From Panagrolaimus kolymaensis (Eukaryota; Nematoda; Chromadorea; Rhabditida; Panagrolaimidae), in the NCBI GenBank assembly GCA_028622995.1, contig JAJQJQ010000008.1:4836001-4900000 (forward strand): DNA of 64,000 bases, written 5' to 3'. Below the pieces are notes generated by a model that ran no database searches, had not been told where the DNA came from, and saw only the letters and a list, made by a program, of their open reading frames with translations. Position 1 is the stretch's first letter; every line of letters starts with the position of its first letter. The position numbers were made by a program, and so were the translations under genes. Positions 10,036 to 23,035 of the stretch are shown in pieces.

Positions 10036-10870
10036 ATGTCTTATCCACCTCCAAATCATAATTATGGAATGCCACACAATGGATGGAATTCTCTTTCTGA
10101 TGGACAAAGAATGGAATATGCTCGCTTACGTCGAAGAGAAGCATCGTACAGAACTCGTATATGCCGAGAATTTCGTGTTAATGGTTATTGTTCATATGGT
10201 GATAATTGTCGTTTTGCTCATTCGGAATCTGATTTAAATCTTCCTCCAGCGGTATGTTTATTTTTTTACCACTTTTTTCCATGTTTTTTTATGTATTAAT
10301 TTTTAGCCTCATCCACGAAGTAATACGTCTCTTTGTCGTAATTTTTCTGAAACTGGATTTTGTCCTTATGGATCTCGTTGCCAGTTCGTTCATCGTCGTG
10401 CTCCTCCATCTCCTCCATCTTATCCATCTCCTCCATCTTCACCTCGTGTTCCTTCGCCAGCTGAAAGGGATGTAAGAGATCCAAATTGGGTTGAACGACC
10501 ACCTGTTGCAACTTACACAATTCATAATATTCCTGAAGCTTTTCTTGATGATCCAAATTTTATGGAAATTATTGCTCGTTCTATTGCTGCAGGTGCTAAT
10601 CGAGAAGAACGTGGACGAAACAACAACAACCAAGATCTTGGTCAAATCAATGAACAACGCGTACGACCCAACATCTACCATCGTCTCAATCAAATGCGCG
10701 AAGAACGCGAACGAAACAACGCTCATCATCTTGGTCAAATGGATCCATATGGTACTGGCATGCGTGTTCTTCATCGAGATCTTGATAATCCTTTGGGTCG
10801 ATACTTTATCAGTTATGGTCGTCAATATGTTGCTGCTTCTCGTCGCAATAATGATTCCTCTGCTTTGTGA
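10036..10870 (+). CDS. Tandem CCCH zinc-finger protein (TIS11/tristetraprolin type)
   Basis: Predicted RNA-binding regulator of mRNA stability or translation. Exons 10036-10251 and 10307-10870 join in phase 0 and give 259 residues. Two zinc fingers with exact Cx8Cx5Cx3H spacing lie at about residues 41-62 (C...[14 protein letters not shown]) and 82-102 (C...[14 protein letters not shown]). They are separated by about 20 residues, near the 18 of TTP. The first has the lead-in YRTRIC in place of the TTP lead-in YKTELC. A proline/serine-rich stretch follows, then a charged Arg/Asn-rich C-terminus with a duplicated LGQ motif. In nematodes this architecture is common in oocyte and embryo regulators (POS-1, MEX-5, OMA type), but I cannot choose an orthologue. 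AATAAA lies at 10985-10990. Confidence 0.82.
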
Positions 10871-11261
10871 ACCTTTTAATACTGATTCATAATTATTACC
10901 TTTTCTTAATATTTTTCATTTGTTGTCTTTCATTCTTTTTGTTCAATTTTTTTTGCTGTTTTGTTTGATTGCGCTTTTGTTATTAATAAAGTTGAATTGA
11001 GTTTGTATGTGCATTGTTAAGATTTGCGAGTTTGGATGTTTGGAGATCAAAAGATTTTAAAAAAAAAAATTTGTTTATTTTTTAAAACTGTGACCTTACC
11101 GGATTAAAGAATGTTTTTTTTTCAATTTGCTTTTAAAAAATGAAATGATTTACAAAGAAAAGAGAAGAAGGCAAAGAAAGGGTTAATAAGTAATAAGGAA
11201 GAAAAGAACAAAAAAATGCACATAGTATGTAAAATTACAGTATTTTTTTTTCTTCAGCCAT
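10871..11261. other. 3' flanks of convergent genes
   Basis: Short intergenic interval between the convergent CCCH gene (plus) and the proline-rich gene (minus). It holds the CCCH poly(A) signal at 10985-10990 and A/T runs. No gene is seen. Confidence 0.5.
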
Positions 11262-12154
11262 TCAAAAGCGTTCAGAGTATTTACTGCTGCTGCCATTGCT
11301 GCTGCTTGCAGATGATGATTGTGAATATTTTCGATTTTTTTGAACATTTACCTCGTATTCAGATGGTGGAATTTGGCGATAAGGTTTGGATGCGATTACA
11401 GGAGCTTGCTAAAAAAATTAGATGAAAGTAAGAAAGTGTTGCAGAATATTAATGTTTAGTTTTAATTTGACTTACCCGCCTAAAAACTTGTTTAATTTCT
11501 TCATTAATTTCATAATCAATTGGTGGTTCAGTAAAATCACTTTTGCTTGCTTGAATTTGCATTTGCACATGCTTTTTTGGTGTTGGAGCAACTCGAGGTG
11601 GCCGAGGTGGCAATCTTGCTGCATCAGCTGGAAGTGGTGGAGCTGGTGGTGGAGTTTTCTTTAATGGAGCAATAGAAAATTTAGTTGATCCTGAATCGGA
11701 TGATAAATCAGAATATGATGATTGTTCAGATGAAGGAGACTGGGAATGTTGTTGTTGTTTTTCAACATTGTTATTAGTTTCATGAATGGTTTGATCAGAT
11801 GATGGTGGAGTCCAAAATCCAACATCAGCAAGCTGAGGGCGACGTGGACCACGGGATGGCATATCAAGACCATATTTATGGCCGTCACGTTTGATGGACT
11901 AAAAATTTTATAGGAATTAAAGAGGCTATTGGAGGTTGAATAATAATTAATTTTTTTTGATGAAACAATTTTTTTCCTCAAAGACTTAACAATATTTATC
12001 AAAATTTAGTTACTATGCTTATTATTTTTAGGCAACTTACTCGATAAAATCCCATTCGTCCACGAGTTGGAACAAATTGAAATCCATTTACTCCAGGTCG
12101 GGGAATTTGAATGGATCCAATGTTGCAAAGGTTATCCCGAGATAAAGTTGCCAT
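11262..12154 (-). CDS. Proline-rich protein of unknown function
   Basis: I do not recognise the family. Minus-strand exons 12154-12041, 11898-11476 and 11408-11262 are all phase 0 and give 227 residues. The N-terminal 60 residues are ordered-looking and Gly/Arg-rich (GFQFVPTRGRMGFYR, KRDGHKYGLD). The middle is disordered, with Gln/Ser runs and polyproline stretches (TPPPAPPLP, RLPPRPPRV) that could bind SH3, WW or EVH1 domains. A conserved-looking acidic block (PPIDYEINEEIKQVFRR) follows, and the end is Ser-rich. There is no signal peptide or membrane segment, so a cytoplasmic adaptor is plausible but not shown. A donor-like GAG/GTAAAT inside exon 3 leaves open an alternative last exon. Confidence 0.6.
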
Positions 12155-13919
12155 TTTCCCAACAAGCAATGATTAGCTATTTTTATAAAAGTTATTTTAA
12201 CAGGCAGTGAACGTCTAGTTGTGCTTTTTTGTCAATTAAAATAATACTAGTTTAACCCTAAAAAAATACAGGAGTGAACAAAGTTATTCGAGAACAAAGA
12301 ATTTTTGTTGAGTGATAAAATGAATGAAGCACACGACTCGGACGACACGGAACGGAAGCGTTATCAGCTAACGATTAGTTGAGAATTTTTACAAATAATA
12401 TTATTTTTCTAGTTTTTTTTTTGGTTTTGAACACATCGAAAATAAAGGATTGGCGATAGATAATAGGAAATTTATGAAACATCTAACATAGAAAACAACG
12501 AAGAAATTTTAGGTAAAAATATTCTCATGCTTTTTTTTGTTCAAAAACGAAACTCAAAAAAGGATGGTTGACATTTTTGTGGGGAAAATTATGGAATGTA
12601 AAAAATGGAAAACAAAAACAGATAAAAGGTTTTGACCGTGATCATCATCAACATCATGATGAAGTTGGTTTGAAGCAGGCATGTGTGGAGAAGAAAAAAA
12701 AGAAGATAAAAAACTATTTTTAGGGCAAAAAAAATACGTAAGAAGATTATAAAAAGTAGTTTTGAGAATTGCTTTTTTGCCGTTATCGGTTTTGGAAAAA
12801 AATCTTATTTTTAGCTTATACTGTGAATGGAAAATAATATATGTAGCTTCGATCTTAAAAAGTGTTTCACAGAATTTTTTATTTTTTTAAATATTAATAT
12901 GAAAATAAGAGTAATTAGTTTTTAACAATAACTCGCGAAATAGATGCTAGCAAAACTACCATAAATGTATTTACGTCAAACTTTTAAAAAAGCATTAAAA
13001 ATAATAATTGGATTTTTACTGAACCCTTTTTAAACCCATTTCCGCGAATCAACTTTTATGCAACAACACCAAGGACGAAATGAACACATTCGATACATTC
13101 CTTTTCCTCGCCTCTTTTCAAAAAAGAATAATTTTAATGTGAATTATCAACAACATCAGCAACAAAAGCACCAATAAAAAAAAATACTCATTCAATGTAA
13201 CAAAAAAAAGATGGCGTAAAAAAGAAGAGAAAAGTTTGCCAAGAAATAGAAAATTTAAAAAACGTATTCAAAAAAAACACATCACTTTTTTGTTTGAGAG
13301 GTTGGAGAGAATCTTCTTTTTATTTTTTTCCACAATCCCTTGACGGCTGAAAAAAAAATCAAACAATGTTGCAACCACCACTCCCTTTTTTTGCTCCTCT
13401 TGGTTTTTTTTAAATACAAAAAAGGAGAGTGCAACAACGAAGAAAAAAAGTCAAATCAAATCAAGCTTTTTTTAAGAAAGGAAAAAGGAAAAAAATGCGC
13501 AAAAAGTGAAACATCTAAATCCGGGGAGCAAGAGCTTCTTCTTTAAATCGAAACAATATTGTTTTTTTTTTGCGTGCCACAGCCTCGATGCTAAAAATGC
13601 AGAAGATGATGTCCTTTATAAAAACATAAAAAAAGAACAAAGAAAATTGGAAATCGAAAAAAAGAAATTGACTTTGTTCATTAAGTTTTTCTTCAAAAAA
13701 AAAGCTTGGAAGAAAAAGAGTGAAAAGAAAAAAAGCAAGCGATAATCGAAAAAAGGAGACGTGAAAAAGGAAGGGATTAGTCATTGTTTGACTGACTATC
13801 AAAGTCAAAGCATTAGAAAGTTAAAAAAGTGATAAACTTTTTGATGTTGAATTTTTCCATGAAAAATTTGAAGAATCAAATCTTTTTTTCTCACAAAAAA
13901 CAAGAAATAAGCAGCAAAA

Positions 13920-13966
13920 GATAGTAACGTGATTTTTAAAAATATCATAAAAATTTTATTACTATC
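13920..13966. repeat. 47-bp palindromic repeat, copy 1
   Basis: Ends GATAGTAAC and ATTACTATC, 47 bp. Member of the dispersed family described in findings. Confidence 0.6.
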
Positions 13967-15214
13967 AATTAAAAAAAACCTCCGCAAATTGATTGAGATT
14001 ATGTAATTTATAAATATTAGAAAGGCTATGATGATCGTCATTAATTAAAAAGGATTATGAAAGATAATTTTTTAGTGACTTAATCCAACGATGAAGGAAA
14101 AATTAAAAAAGCAATAAAGTTCCGCGTTATTGCATGATTTTTTTTTTCTAATTAAGTTTCAATTAAAGCTAAACTTGATTTATTTTTTGGGAGATAAACT
14201 AAAATTATTTATAGAATAATTCGAAAAGATAAAAAAACAAGCTTTTATTAAATTTATTCCAAACAACTTTCAGTTTTTCGCGTTGAAGCTTCTCGTCACA
14301 AAATTTTTGATATTTAAACTTTAAAGAGGTCAAACATAAATCTCGAGTTTAGACCAAACAAATAAACATAAATTTTTATAAATCAATTAACTAAAGAGAG
14401 AGAGAGAGATTCAAAATGAATCCAAAATAATAAAAGTAAGTGTTGTTGTGTTTTGTCTCAAAAGAGAGGAGGCTTTCATTTATCGTTCATTCCTTCTCGT
14501 TCGTTCACCTTTTTCTCTTCTTTTTCAAATCTTCATTATTAGCCTCATCATCAACATTGTTGTTTTTGTTGAATATTTTCTTCTTCTCTCAAACAATGTA
14601 AACAAATAAAAAAGCGTACAACATCACCTCAAAAAAAAAGAATGAAAGAGAAAGAAAGATTTTTTCTTCGCCTCCGAAAAAAAAATGAGAGAAGCAAGAA
14701 AGAACGTGTGTTCGTTCGATCTATTTTTTTAGTTGAGTCAATTTTCGACGACGATGAAGAATAAGAATTGGATCCCAAAAAAGGAGGTAGTAACGGCGTT
14801 AAAAAGTCTATTATTGACTGCATTTTTTAAAGTCACTTTTTAAAGCAACCAAAAACAATAATAATGAAAGCAACTAATAAAGAAAGAGAAAAAAGTGACA
14901 ATAAGTGAGTGCTTAAGCACGTCTCTTTTTTTCTATTTTTTTTTTATAAAATCAAAACAAATTTAGTAATAATCTGTGCTAAAACAAAAAATTTAGTTAA
15001 GCTTAAATTATTCCGCATTAAAATTAGGTGATTAAATAGAAAAAAATAAGGAATACGTGTGTCGACGACAAAAAGATTAATATTTACTTTGATCGAGTCG
15101 AGTCCTATAATAAAGAAATTTTAGTGGTTTTAGAAATTGCGTTTTTTTTATAGGAAGATTGAATAGTAAAAAAAACTGTTTGAAGATAATTGTTTAAAAG
15201 TTATTTTTTATTAT

Positions 15215-15261
15215 GATATTAACATATTTTCGACGATAGTTTCCTTTCTTTGATCACTATC
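15215..15261. repeat. 47-bp palindromic repeat, copy 2 (decayed)
   Basis: Ends GATATTAAC and ATCACTATC, same 47-bp length. Confidence 0.4.
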
Positions 15262-18200
15262 AAAGCTTTTAAATCATCCGAAGCACCAAAAAGACAATTT
15301 TCAAAAGAAAAGCTATAACAAAAAATTTATCAAAAGATCATAACAAAAGCTTTTCATTTTCTAATAAATTTTAATCACCGCTTAAAAATTTTTTTCAACC
15401 AAAAAGCTTTTAGTAACAAGGTGTGGCAGTCGTGTGAACTTTTTTTTTATTTCCAAAAAAGGCTATAAAACTTTCAGATGAAAAACATTATATAGAAAAA
15501 CAAAAAATTGCTGATTCACATATATCCCTAAAAAGTCAACCTCATCCAGCACCACTAAGTAAAAATCAGATCACACCTGTAAATACATAAATCCATCAAC
15601 ATCAACCACCATCCTTTTTGCTCTTTCTCTCTATCTCCATTTTTATAATTCATTCATTTTCTCTTCTTTTTTTTCTACGTTGGAGGATTCAAGTTTTTTG
15701 TTATCCAGCTGTGTGCTCAATTATTGCTTCTTTTTTTCACTCTCTCCTTTTTCCATTTTCCATCTATGCCTCCATTCATTTTCCCTTGATCAACCTCCTT
15801 CCTTTTCTCTTATTTTTAACTCATTTAACCAGATCTCGTTTGGTTGCTTTCATGCATCAGAATAAATAATTTTGTTATAATTTTCTTCGACAAAATTGTA
15901 AATTAAAAAAAAACCTTAAAGAAAAAAGTTAAAAATTCTAAAGTTAAAATAATTAAATTTACGTGGCAAAATTTGACCACAAAAAAAATTATACGTTGAT
16001 TATTTGCATAAAATCCTTATGTAAATAAACAAAATATCTCAAAGTTCAAGTCAAAAACAAATATTTAAGCGTAATTCGAAAGCAATAATAAAATGGACAC
16101 CACATCCAAATATGTATGTTTGGGGAGATGAAGAGGATAAAAAAAATGGACGACAACACGATGATACGATGATGTGAGGTGAGATGAGAAGAAGAGAGAG
16201 TCAATAATATAAATAACAAAAACAACTTGTTTAAAAGTGTGCATTCTTCTTTTTTGCTCTCTATGTGTCTCTCAATTGGATTTGATGATGATGGAGAGAA
16301 GACTATTTATTTATTTTCCATTCAATTCACTTGAAATGAATATTGTTCATTTGATCGCATATTGTCCATTTATAGTAAAAATAAAAAAGAGCAAAATGGA
16401 TTTTATGCTTGAAATAGTAACAAGGAGATCGCGATATGGTTGAATTGGTTTTTACATGCAAAAGCTTACAGAAATATTTACCAAAAAAAGTTTGGAGTAA
16501 AAAAGCTAAAGAAAATAAAAAAAATTTTAAAATTAAAGGAAAATCAGCTTTAGAATAGCATTCAATGATCAAGCTTACATTATCCTCGAAAAAATTTCAA
16601 TATGAGACTCAAAGTGATAAAAAGAAATTTATAAGATCGGTATGCAACCCAAGGACGGTAATAATTTCTGAACATTCAAAATGAAATTTTTCCTGTTTAC
16701 TACTGCTTCCACAAAAAATAAGAAGAAACATTAAGAAAAACAAAAACAACACAAGACAATACAACAACGGAAAAAGGAAAAAAGAAATATAAAAACGCAT
16801 GTTCCACATTTTCTTTGTTGGTGCCTCAAAAAGCAATCAACTAACTCTCTTGTTATCGATAAACATAAATAATGTCCATGGAAAAAAGAAAAACTCCCAT
16901 AAAATATTTGAGTATATTGAAAAACATTAACAAAGAAAACGAAAAATTCACTCAATTTTTTCATTTTCCACAACATTAAAAAAATTTATATTTCAGGTTT
17001 GAACCTCAAATTAAAGAAATAAAAATGGAGGAAGCAAAAACGATGATGGAAAAAAGTAAAAATAAATCGAAATAAAAATAGAAAAAACTAAAAAAACGGC
17101 AGCCATAAACGTAAAAAAAACGAGAGAGAAAGAAAGCTGTTGGAGTCTTCTTGTCTTCAAGGTCAGAATTAAAAGAAGAAAAAAAAAATAGAGATGGAAG
17201 ACCATAACAAATAAATTAAGTCCTTGGGAAATATGAAAATTGAATTTGGAAACTGAGGAAGGTAATAAATGAGTTTTTAGTATTATTGAAAAGCGACAGG
17301 AGGTAATTATCGAGAATGGAAATAAGTTGGAGGACATTGAATAATCCAAAATAAATTCTTAATGGAAATCAAGAAGTAAGAAATTTCAAACTTAATAATT
17401 CATACAAATAACAAAAATTGTTTTTGATTCTAGGAGTTTTTTTGCATCAAGTTTAACGACAAGTTTGATTACTATAACTAAAAAGGAAATATGCCCAAAT
17501 TATAATCAAAACCTAACCATTTTAACCCAAACAAGTTTATTATATTTTTTTCCAAACTAAATCCAGATAATTTCCAAATAATAAGCTCAATTTTATAATA
17601 TATTTGTTTGCTTTTCCAAATCAAACAAGATTCTTACATTCGAATGAACGAACTCTCTATCTCCGTTCCAGCTTTTTAAACCTTTTTTCTTTTTTCTTTT
17701 TAATTCGAAGGATTTTAACCGACTCAATCAACAAACAACAATAATAATTCATACCTTTTTAGGAAAAAAAAGTGCGCGAAGAAAGAATGAATGAACGAAA
17801 AAATCCTTGAGTAAACTAACTAACTTACTTGAGCAACAAAAACTTTTCAGCCTTCTTTCTTTTTTTCTCATAAAACTAACTAACTCCAGCAAAAACCAAA
17901 CCCAAACAAAACAATTTGACCTCAACACCAATCATGTCCGTCGCCGCCTTTTTTTACTCCATCTTTGTTCCTTTTTTTCTTCAACAAACGTTGGTTAAAA
18001 TATTTTGAAGTTCAGTATTCATTTTTTTTTGTTCTTCAATGTCCGAAAAGAAAAAGGAAAAAAATTACGTCAAAAAAAGAAAAGACTACAGCGATAGTGC
18101 CCATTTTTCTATCATCGATGGAGTCTCTCTTCTCTCTCTTTCAAAAGATTTTGTCTTCGATCATCCAAACAAAATAAAAAAAGAACTTATGTCCATTTTT

Positions 18201-18496
18201 GACGTTTGCAAAAAAAAAAAGAGAGCGTAAAAAAACGTTAGAAGAAAATAAATTTGGAACATTAAAAAAATTTGTGCTGCGCTTGCTTGCTTTTTGGGTT
18301 GATGGATTCGGGCTTAAAAAAATAATGGGTGGAAGAAACTGAAGTCATTTGACGATTTAAGAAGAAAATTTTATTCGGATTTTATGGATTTTCTTCTAAT
18401 TTTGGTTGTAGAAATCCAAAAAAATGAGGTTAAATACACTTATTTTTTTTATTTAAAAAAAGTAATTAGCATTTTTCTTTTCTAAAACCGTAAAAA

Positions 18497-18543
18497 GAAA
18501 GTAATCGAAAAAATGGAATTATTCTACTAAAAGTGTTACTGTC
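18497..18543. repeat. 47-bp palindromic repeat, copy 3
   Basis: Ends GAAAGTAAT and GTTACTGTC, 47 bp. Confidence 0.5.
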
Positions 18544-21341
18544 ATCTCAAATTGTCGCGTTAATATTTTTTCCTCAAACTTTTCATTTAAACGTATCATA
18601 CATACTTTCCACGTTTATTTTAAAGCCAATTATATGTGTTCTAGAACAGCCATAAAAATGACTCGAAAAAACATTTGAGTGATAACTATTTTCCCGTAAT
18701 AAAAAGGTTGTTTGATTTCAGGAACTAGCTCAAATTTATTTATTTTTGGAAGTTTAATTGACAGAGAATAACTGACAATATTCTTTAACCCATGATATTC
18801 TATTATTTTATCATTCTTTGTTCGACACAAAAAAAAAATGATGAACTTAAAGCAAAATATTTTGTTGGAGAAAAGAAAGAGAACAAAGAGTCAAAGATAA
18901 GGACCAATGTCTTCAACAACAAAAAAAGCGTTGATTTAAATCATCAATATTTTTTATGTCGCTTATTGTTTAAATTTTGTGCAAACAAAAAACCTAATTG
19001 CAAAAGCCAAGGAATACTACGGAACAAATAAAATTTTGCCATGAGATTCCATGAAACAAATTTTCATGTTTCAAGAATCCATACTTGAGACGAAACATTT
19101 TTATATTAAAAGATATTTAAAAAAATCAAAACTTTGAAACATGAAAACAAAAAGTTTTTCTTTCCGAAAGGTCAAGTTACTTTTAGTAACCTAAAACTTG
19201 AAAAAATCTTCTTTCAACTTCAACTTCAAGCACCAAACTGCAACACTCAAGAAAATAAAAATAAAAACCAAATCAAAAAAAAACTCTCCGAATAAAATTA
19301 GTTGACTGCGTACAAAAGGATTAAAATGGGTTCTTATAACAAGATTTTGATGCAATGCAAGGACAACAAAAAAAATAAAATTAAAACAGCCGAAAACTTT
19401 TATTTTTTGCAAGCAAAAAATCGCAAAGAAAAGAAATGAAAAAACAAATGTATGTATTTTTTTTGAGTAGTGAAAAGGAACACCACCACCTAAAATCAGC
19501 CAATGGTCATTAGCTTTTTTTAAATTTTAATGGAAGGACTTTTTATGGTTTTAGCGAATGTGGTCAAATCAAAAGTCAATCAAAATGTTTTTTTCGTTCA
19601 ATCGTTCGTCGTTCGAGAAAGAAAGAAAATAGCAGAAAAGCGTCAAAATTGTTTGAACAGAAGAAAGTAGGAAAAAACAGGATTGAAAGTTTGAAAGTTT
19701 ATGTCTGCGCGAAAAAAAAGGAGAGAAAGAAATATTTAGGAACGAACGGAAAATAGAGAGACGGGAAAAGTAAAGATAGAAAATTGACAAGGCGTAACAA
19801 CAGCCTGTTTAACAAGATTTATATAAGATGGATGCAAAGAAAAAAAAAGTAAACATTCAAGGATAAAATAAAAATACATACATAATGAGATAAATATAAT
19901 ACATATGTATCCAAGGATTGATTGGGAATTACATGATAGGGATAATGGCTGTGGACTTTGAATTTTTTGTAAAGTTTAAAATTTCACGGAGATGTGGATT
20001 CGAAAGATCCTGAAAATAGAAGCTTAATTAAACGAAATTAAGCAAGCTGCTTTCACTCAAACATTTACACTTAAATCACTCTTTAATTCTCCCCGAGGTG
20101 AAAGTAAAGAATATTTCGTCAAAAATGGCATAAGTATTTTGAGTGAAAAAAAAGCAATACAAAAATAAAGCAACATAATTATTTTCTTGATTTAAAAAAT
20201 ACAAATTGAAGCCAAAAAGCAAAAACAAACTTAGCAAATAAACGCATAGCTTTTAGGTAGTAACAATCAATTATTAAATCACGAAAAAAAAGTGAAACTT
20301 TAATTGTAACAATGAATTCAAAAAAGTATTAAAACAAAAATCTTATTTCGCTTCACTTCTGTTATTAAAAATAAAAGAACAAATTCCATGAAAGAAATGC
20401 TTACAAAATTACAAACAAAAAGAGAAGCTTTTTTATCCATTATTTCTTTAAAATTTATTTCACCACTTCAAAAGTCACTGTCTTCATGAAAAAAAGAAGA
20501 AAGAGAAATCACATTTTGATATCAAATTTCTAATACAAAAACAAATCTTTTTTTTCTTTCATGTTTCAGCAATACTTTTTCCAACACTAACTTCTTCTTT
20601 ACCGACGACATCATAATCGTTTTACTTTTTTTTTCTTTTTGGATTGTCTTCAACCAAGCCTTTAGAGTAAGGAGTATTCGATCGGTGGAGTGTGTTTGAC
20701 TCAGCTTAAAAGATTTGACCACTTAAAAAAGAAGGAAAAGAAAGAAAAGAAAAAAGCGACATTTTAAAGAAATAATAAAAGCATGAGATTTTTTCATTTG
20801 AGAGAGTGAGAGAAGAGGGAACATGACTAAAGACAAGATTTTTGAGTGGAGATAAAAGAGCTTATTGAAATCCATTTATCTTTCCTACTATATTATTGCA
20901 GCTGTATTTTTTTTTCACTTCGACTAAATCAAACACTATTGTAAAAAGTGATGATGATTTTTCAAGAATAAAAACATGCATTATTATTGGTCTTTAATGA
21001 TGGAAGATATGTATATATTGACTTTTATAAACCGATACATTTATTTTATATATATAGTCATTAAATCAAAATTAATTAAAAAATAGCATTTTCATACACA
21101 CTTATAAAGTTACCCGTAGTAAATGATAATAATATCATACAAATATAATCTATAGCGAAGAAAAATAATGGATATTAAAAGAGCGCATAATTATTTTCCA
21201 GCTACATTTATTTAACTTTTTTCCTATGATTTCTAACCTAATAATATTCGAGATTTTCAGATGGATATCTTTGATTAACTGAGTGAGAGGGGAAACAAAA
21301 ATAAATAGTGTTAAGTAGGATTATTCTTCTTATTTTGAACT

Positions 21342-23035
21342 TTAATTAATTAATTGGGAGTTATATATTATTCTGCATGAAATATTTGAAATATCTTCAG
21401 GAGCAACGACAATAATGCCGTTTTTATCAACTTTAATTTTTACGTTAACTTTGAATTGCCCTTTTGGTTTTGGAGGCAAATTAGAAAGTTCGATGCTGCC
21501 AATATGTTTGTTTAAATCTAAATCATCGCTATAGCCTTCGTACAGCTGAAACATACAAAAAATATTAAATAAAAAGTCAAACTAAGGACTTACCGCAACT
21601 TCAGTTTTTATTTGGTTGTCCTCTGAAGTTTGTAATGTAATAGTTTTTTCTATTCCATAAGGAGAATTACTCTCGAAAACTTTTTGAAATTTGGCTTTAC
21701 CATTTTCTTCTACTTCAATTCCGATTTTTAATGCAACCGCATCATGAACTTCAAGCTTTTTTATATCTGTGCGAGAAGATTGCTCTCCAAGTTTTGCTGC
21801 CCATCGGGTTGCACCAAGGGCAACAATTTCTTCTGCATTTACAGTTTTGGAGAATTTTGCTTCATTAAAAAATTCTTTGAGAAGTATTCCAATCATAGGC
21901 ATTTTGGATGCTCCACCAACAAACAACACATGATTAATTTCATGTCCTTTCATTGCTTCTGATTTAAGTATGTCAAAGATTTTTCCCTTCACTTTCTTTA
22001 TATTTTTATCAGAAAGGTCTTCAAAATCTTGGCGAGTAAGAACAACATCGTTGGCATCATTATGAATTTCACTTAATTGGATTCTAAAAAAAATAATAGT
22101 TTAAAAAATGGGTTTGTGCAAATGGAAACTAACATTGCATCTTCTGCTTGACTGAGAGATTCTTTTGCTTCTTTTGCCATTTCCATAATTTTATACTTCT
22201 TTCTTGGTAGTTTATTCAAAACAAATTTGGGGACTTGTTTTGTCAGTTCAGTAATTATCCATTGAATAATAACCCAGTCAAAATCTCTTCCTCCCAATTG
22301 AGCATCACCACCAAGCGCGATAACTTTAAACTCGTTAGCATTCAACACTTTAATTACGGTAACATCAAATGTTCCACCACCCATATCAAAAACAAAAAGA
22401 ATCTCACCATTCCTATATGAATGTTCCATTCCATAAGCGATAGCTGCCGCAGTGGGTTCACAAACAACTTGCAAAATCTCTAAATCAGCCATTTTGGTAG
22501 CTTCCAGAATTTTGTTTTTTTGTTCCGATGAGAAATAAGCTGGTACAGTAATAACAACACCCTCTACGTTATCATCAATATATGACCTAAGTTTTTTCAA
22601 AATTTTTGATGAAATTTCTTCTGGAGTGTAAATTTTGCCGTCAATTTTATAATTACAATATCCCGTTTCCTTGTCTCGACTTGTTTCAAATGTCCATTGT
22701 TTTTGAAAATTTTTTACCAATGTATCAGTAGATTTTGTTCCAAGTAACCTTTTATTATCTAAAAAAAGGAATATTAGCCTAATTGTTGACATTTGTAGAT
22801 ATAATTAAATTAGCTTACCATAGAGTAATCTTTCAGGATGCTTATGTCCATAATTTTTTGCACTTTTTCCTACATATATCTCACTCTCATTTTCTCCAAT
22901 ATATACAAAAGATGGCGTCAGACGAGATCCATCAGGCGCACTTACTACTTCAGCTCGATCATATTTGTAAACAGCAATGCAGCTATTATTTGTACCAAGG
23001 TCAATACCAACATAAATACCATTTTTCTTAGTCAT
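21342..23035 (-). CDS. Divergent, lidless Hsp70-like protein
   Basis: Hsp70 family ATPase chaperone, presumably cytosolic (no signal or transit peptide). Minus-strand exons 23035-22819, 22758-22134, 22083-21594 and 21545-21342 give 511 residues. All three family signatures are present in divergent form: GIDLGTNNSCIAVY near residue 10, VFDMGGGTFDVTVI near 195 and VLFVGGASKMPMIG near 320. The substrate-binding beta domain follows (LYEGY...IGSIELSNLPPKPKGQ), but the protein stops where the alpha-helical lid should begin. The lid and a C-terminal EEVD are missing, about 130 residues short of canonical Hsp70. The exon 2 donor is GTTAGT, required for phase. A TTCTGGAA half heat-shock element lies at 23308-23315, 270 bp upstream, which alone is weak evidence of heat control. 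Expanded divergent Hsp70s are known in panagrolaimid nematodes. Confidence 0.85.

Larger units (their letters stand above)
12155..21341. other. Gene-poor AT-rich region (9.2 kb)
   Basis: No gene can be supported. The DNA is dominated by A and T runs, with a short GA microsatellite at about 14394-14410. Many open frames here are Lys- or Phe-rich and follow homopolymers. Three copies of the 47-bp palindrome occur (13920, 15215, 18497). Regulatory DNA for the neighbouring genes could lie here, but nothing specific is visible. Confidence 0.5.

Noticed and set aside
13340..13808. Lys-rich plus-strand and Phe-rich minus-strand open frames
   Set aside because: Composition follows A and T runs, and the frames mirror each other on the two strands. 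No domain or splice structure.
14394..14410. GA-repeat as possible GAGA-factor site
   Set aside because: A short simple repeat with no gene close enough to make a regulatory claim.
18990..19200. AAGTTACTTTTAGTAACCT palindrome near 19175 as a further member of the 47-bp family
   Set aside because: It has similar half-sites but is only 19 bp long and in the opposite orientation (half-sites point outward).
20522..20722. 66-codon minus-strand frame with charged sequence
   Set aside because: No family resemblance, and surrounding exons could not be found; Lys/Leu bias explains its openness.
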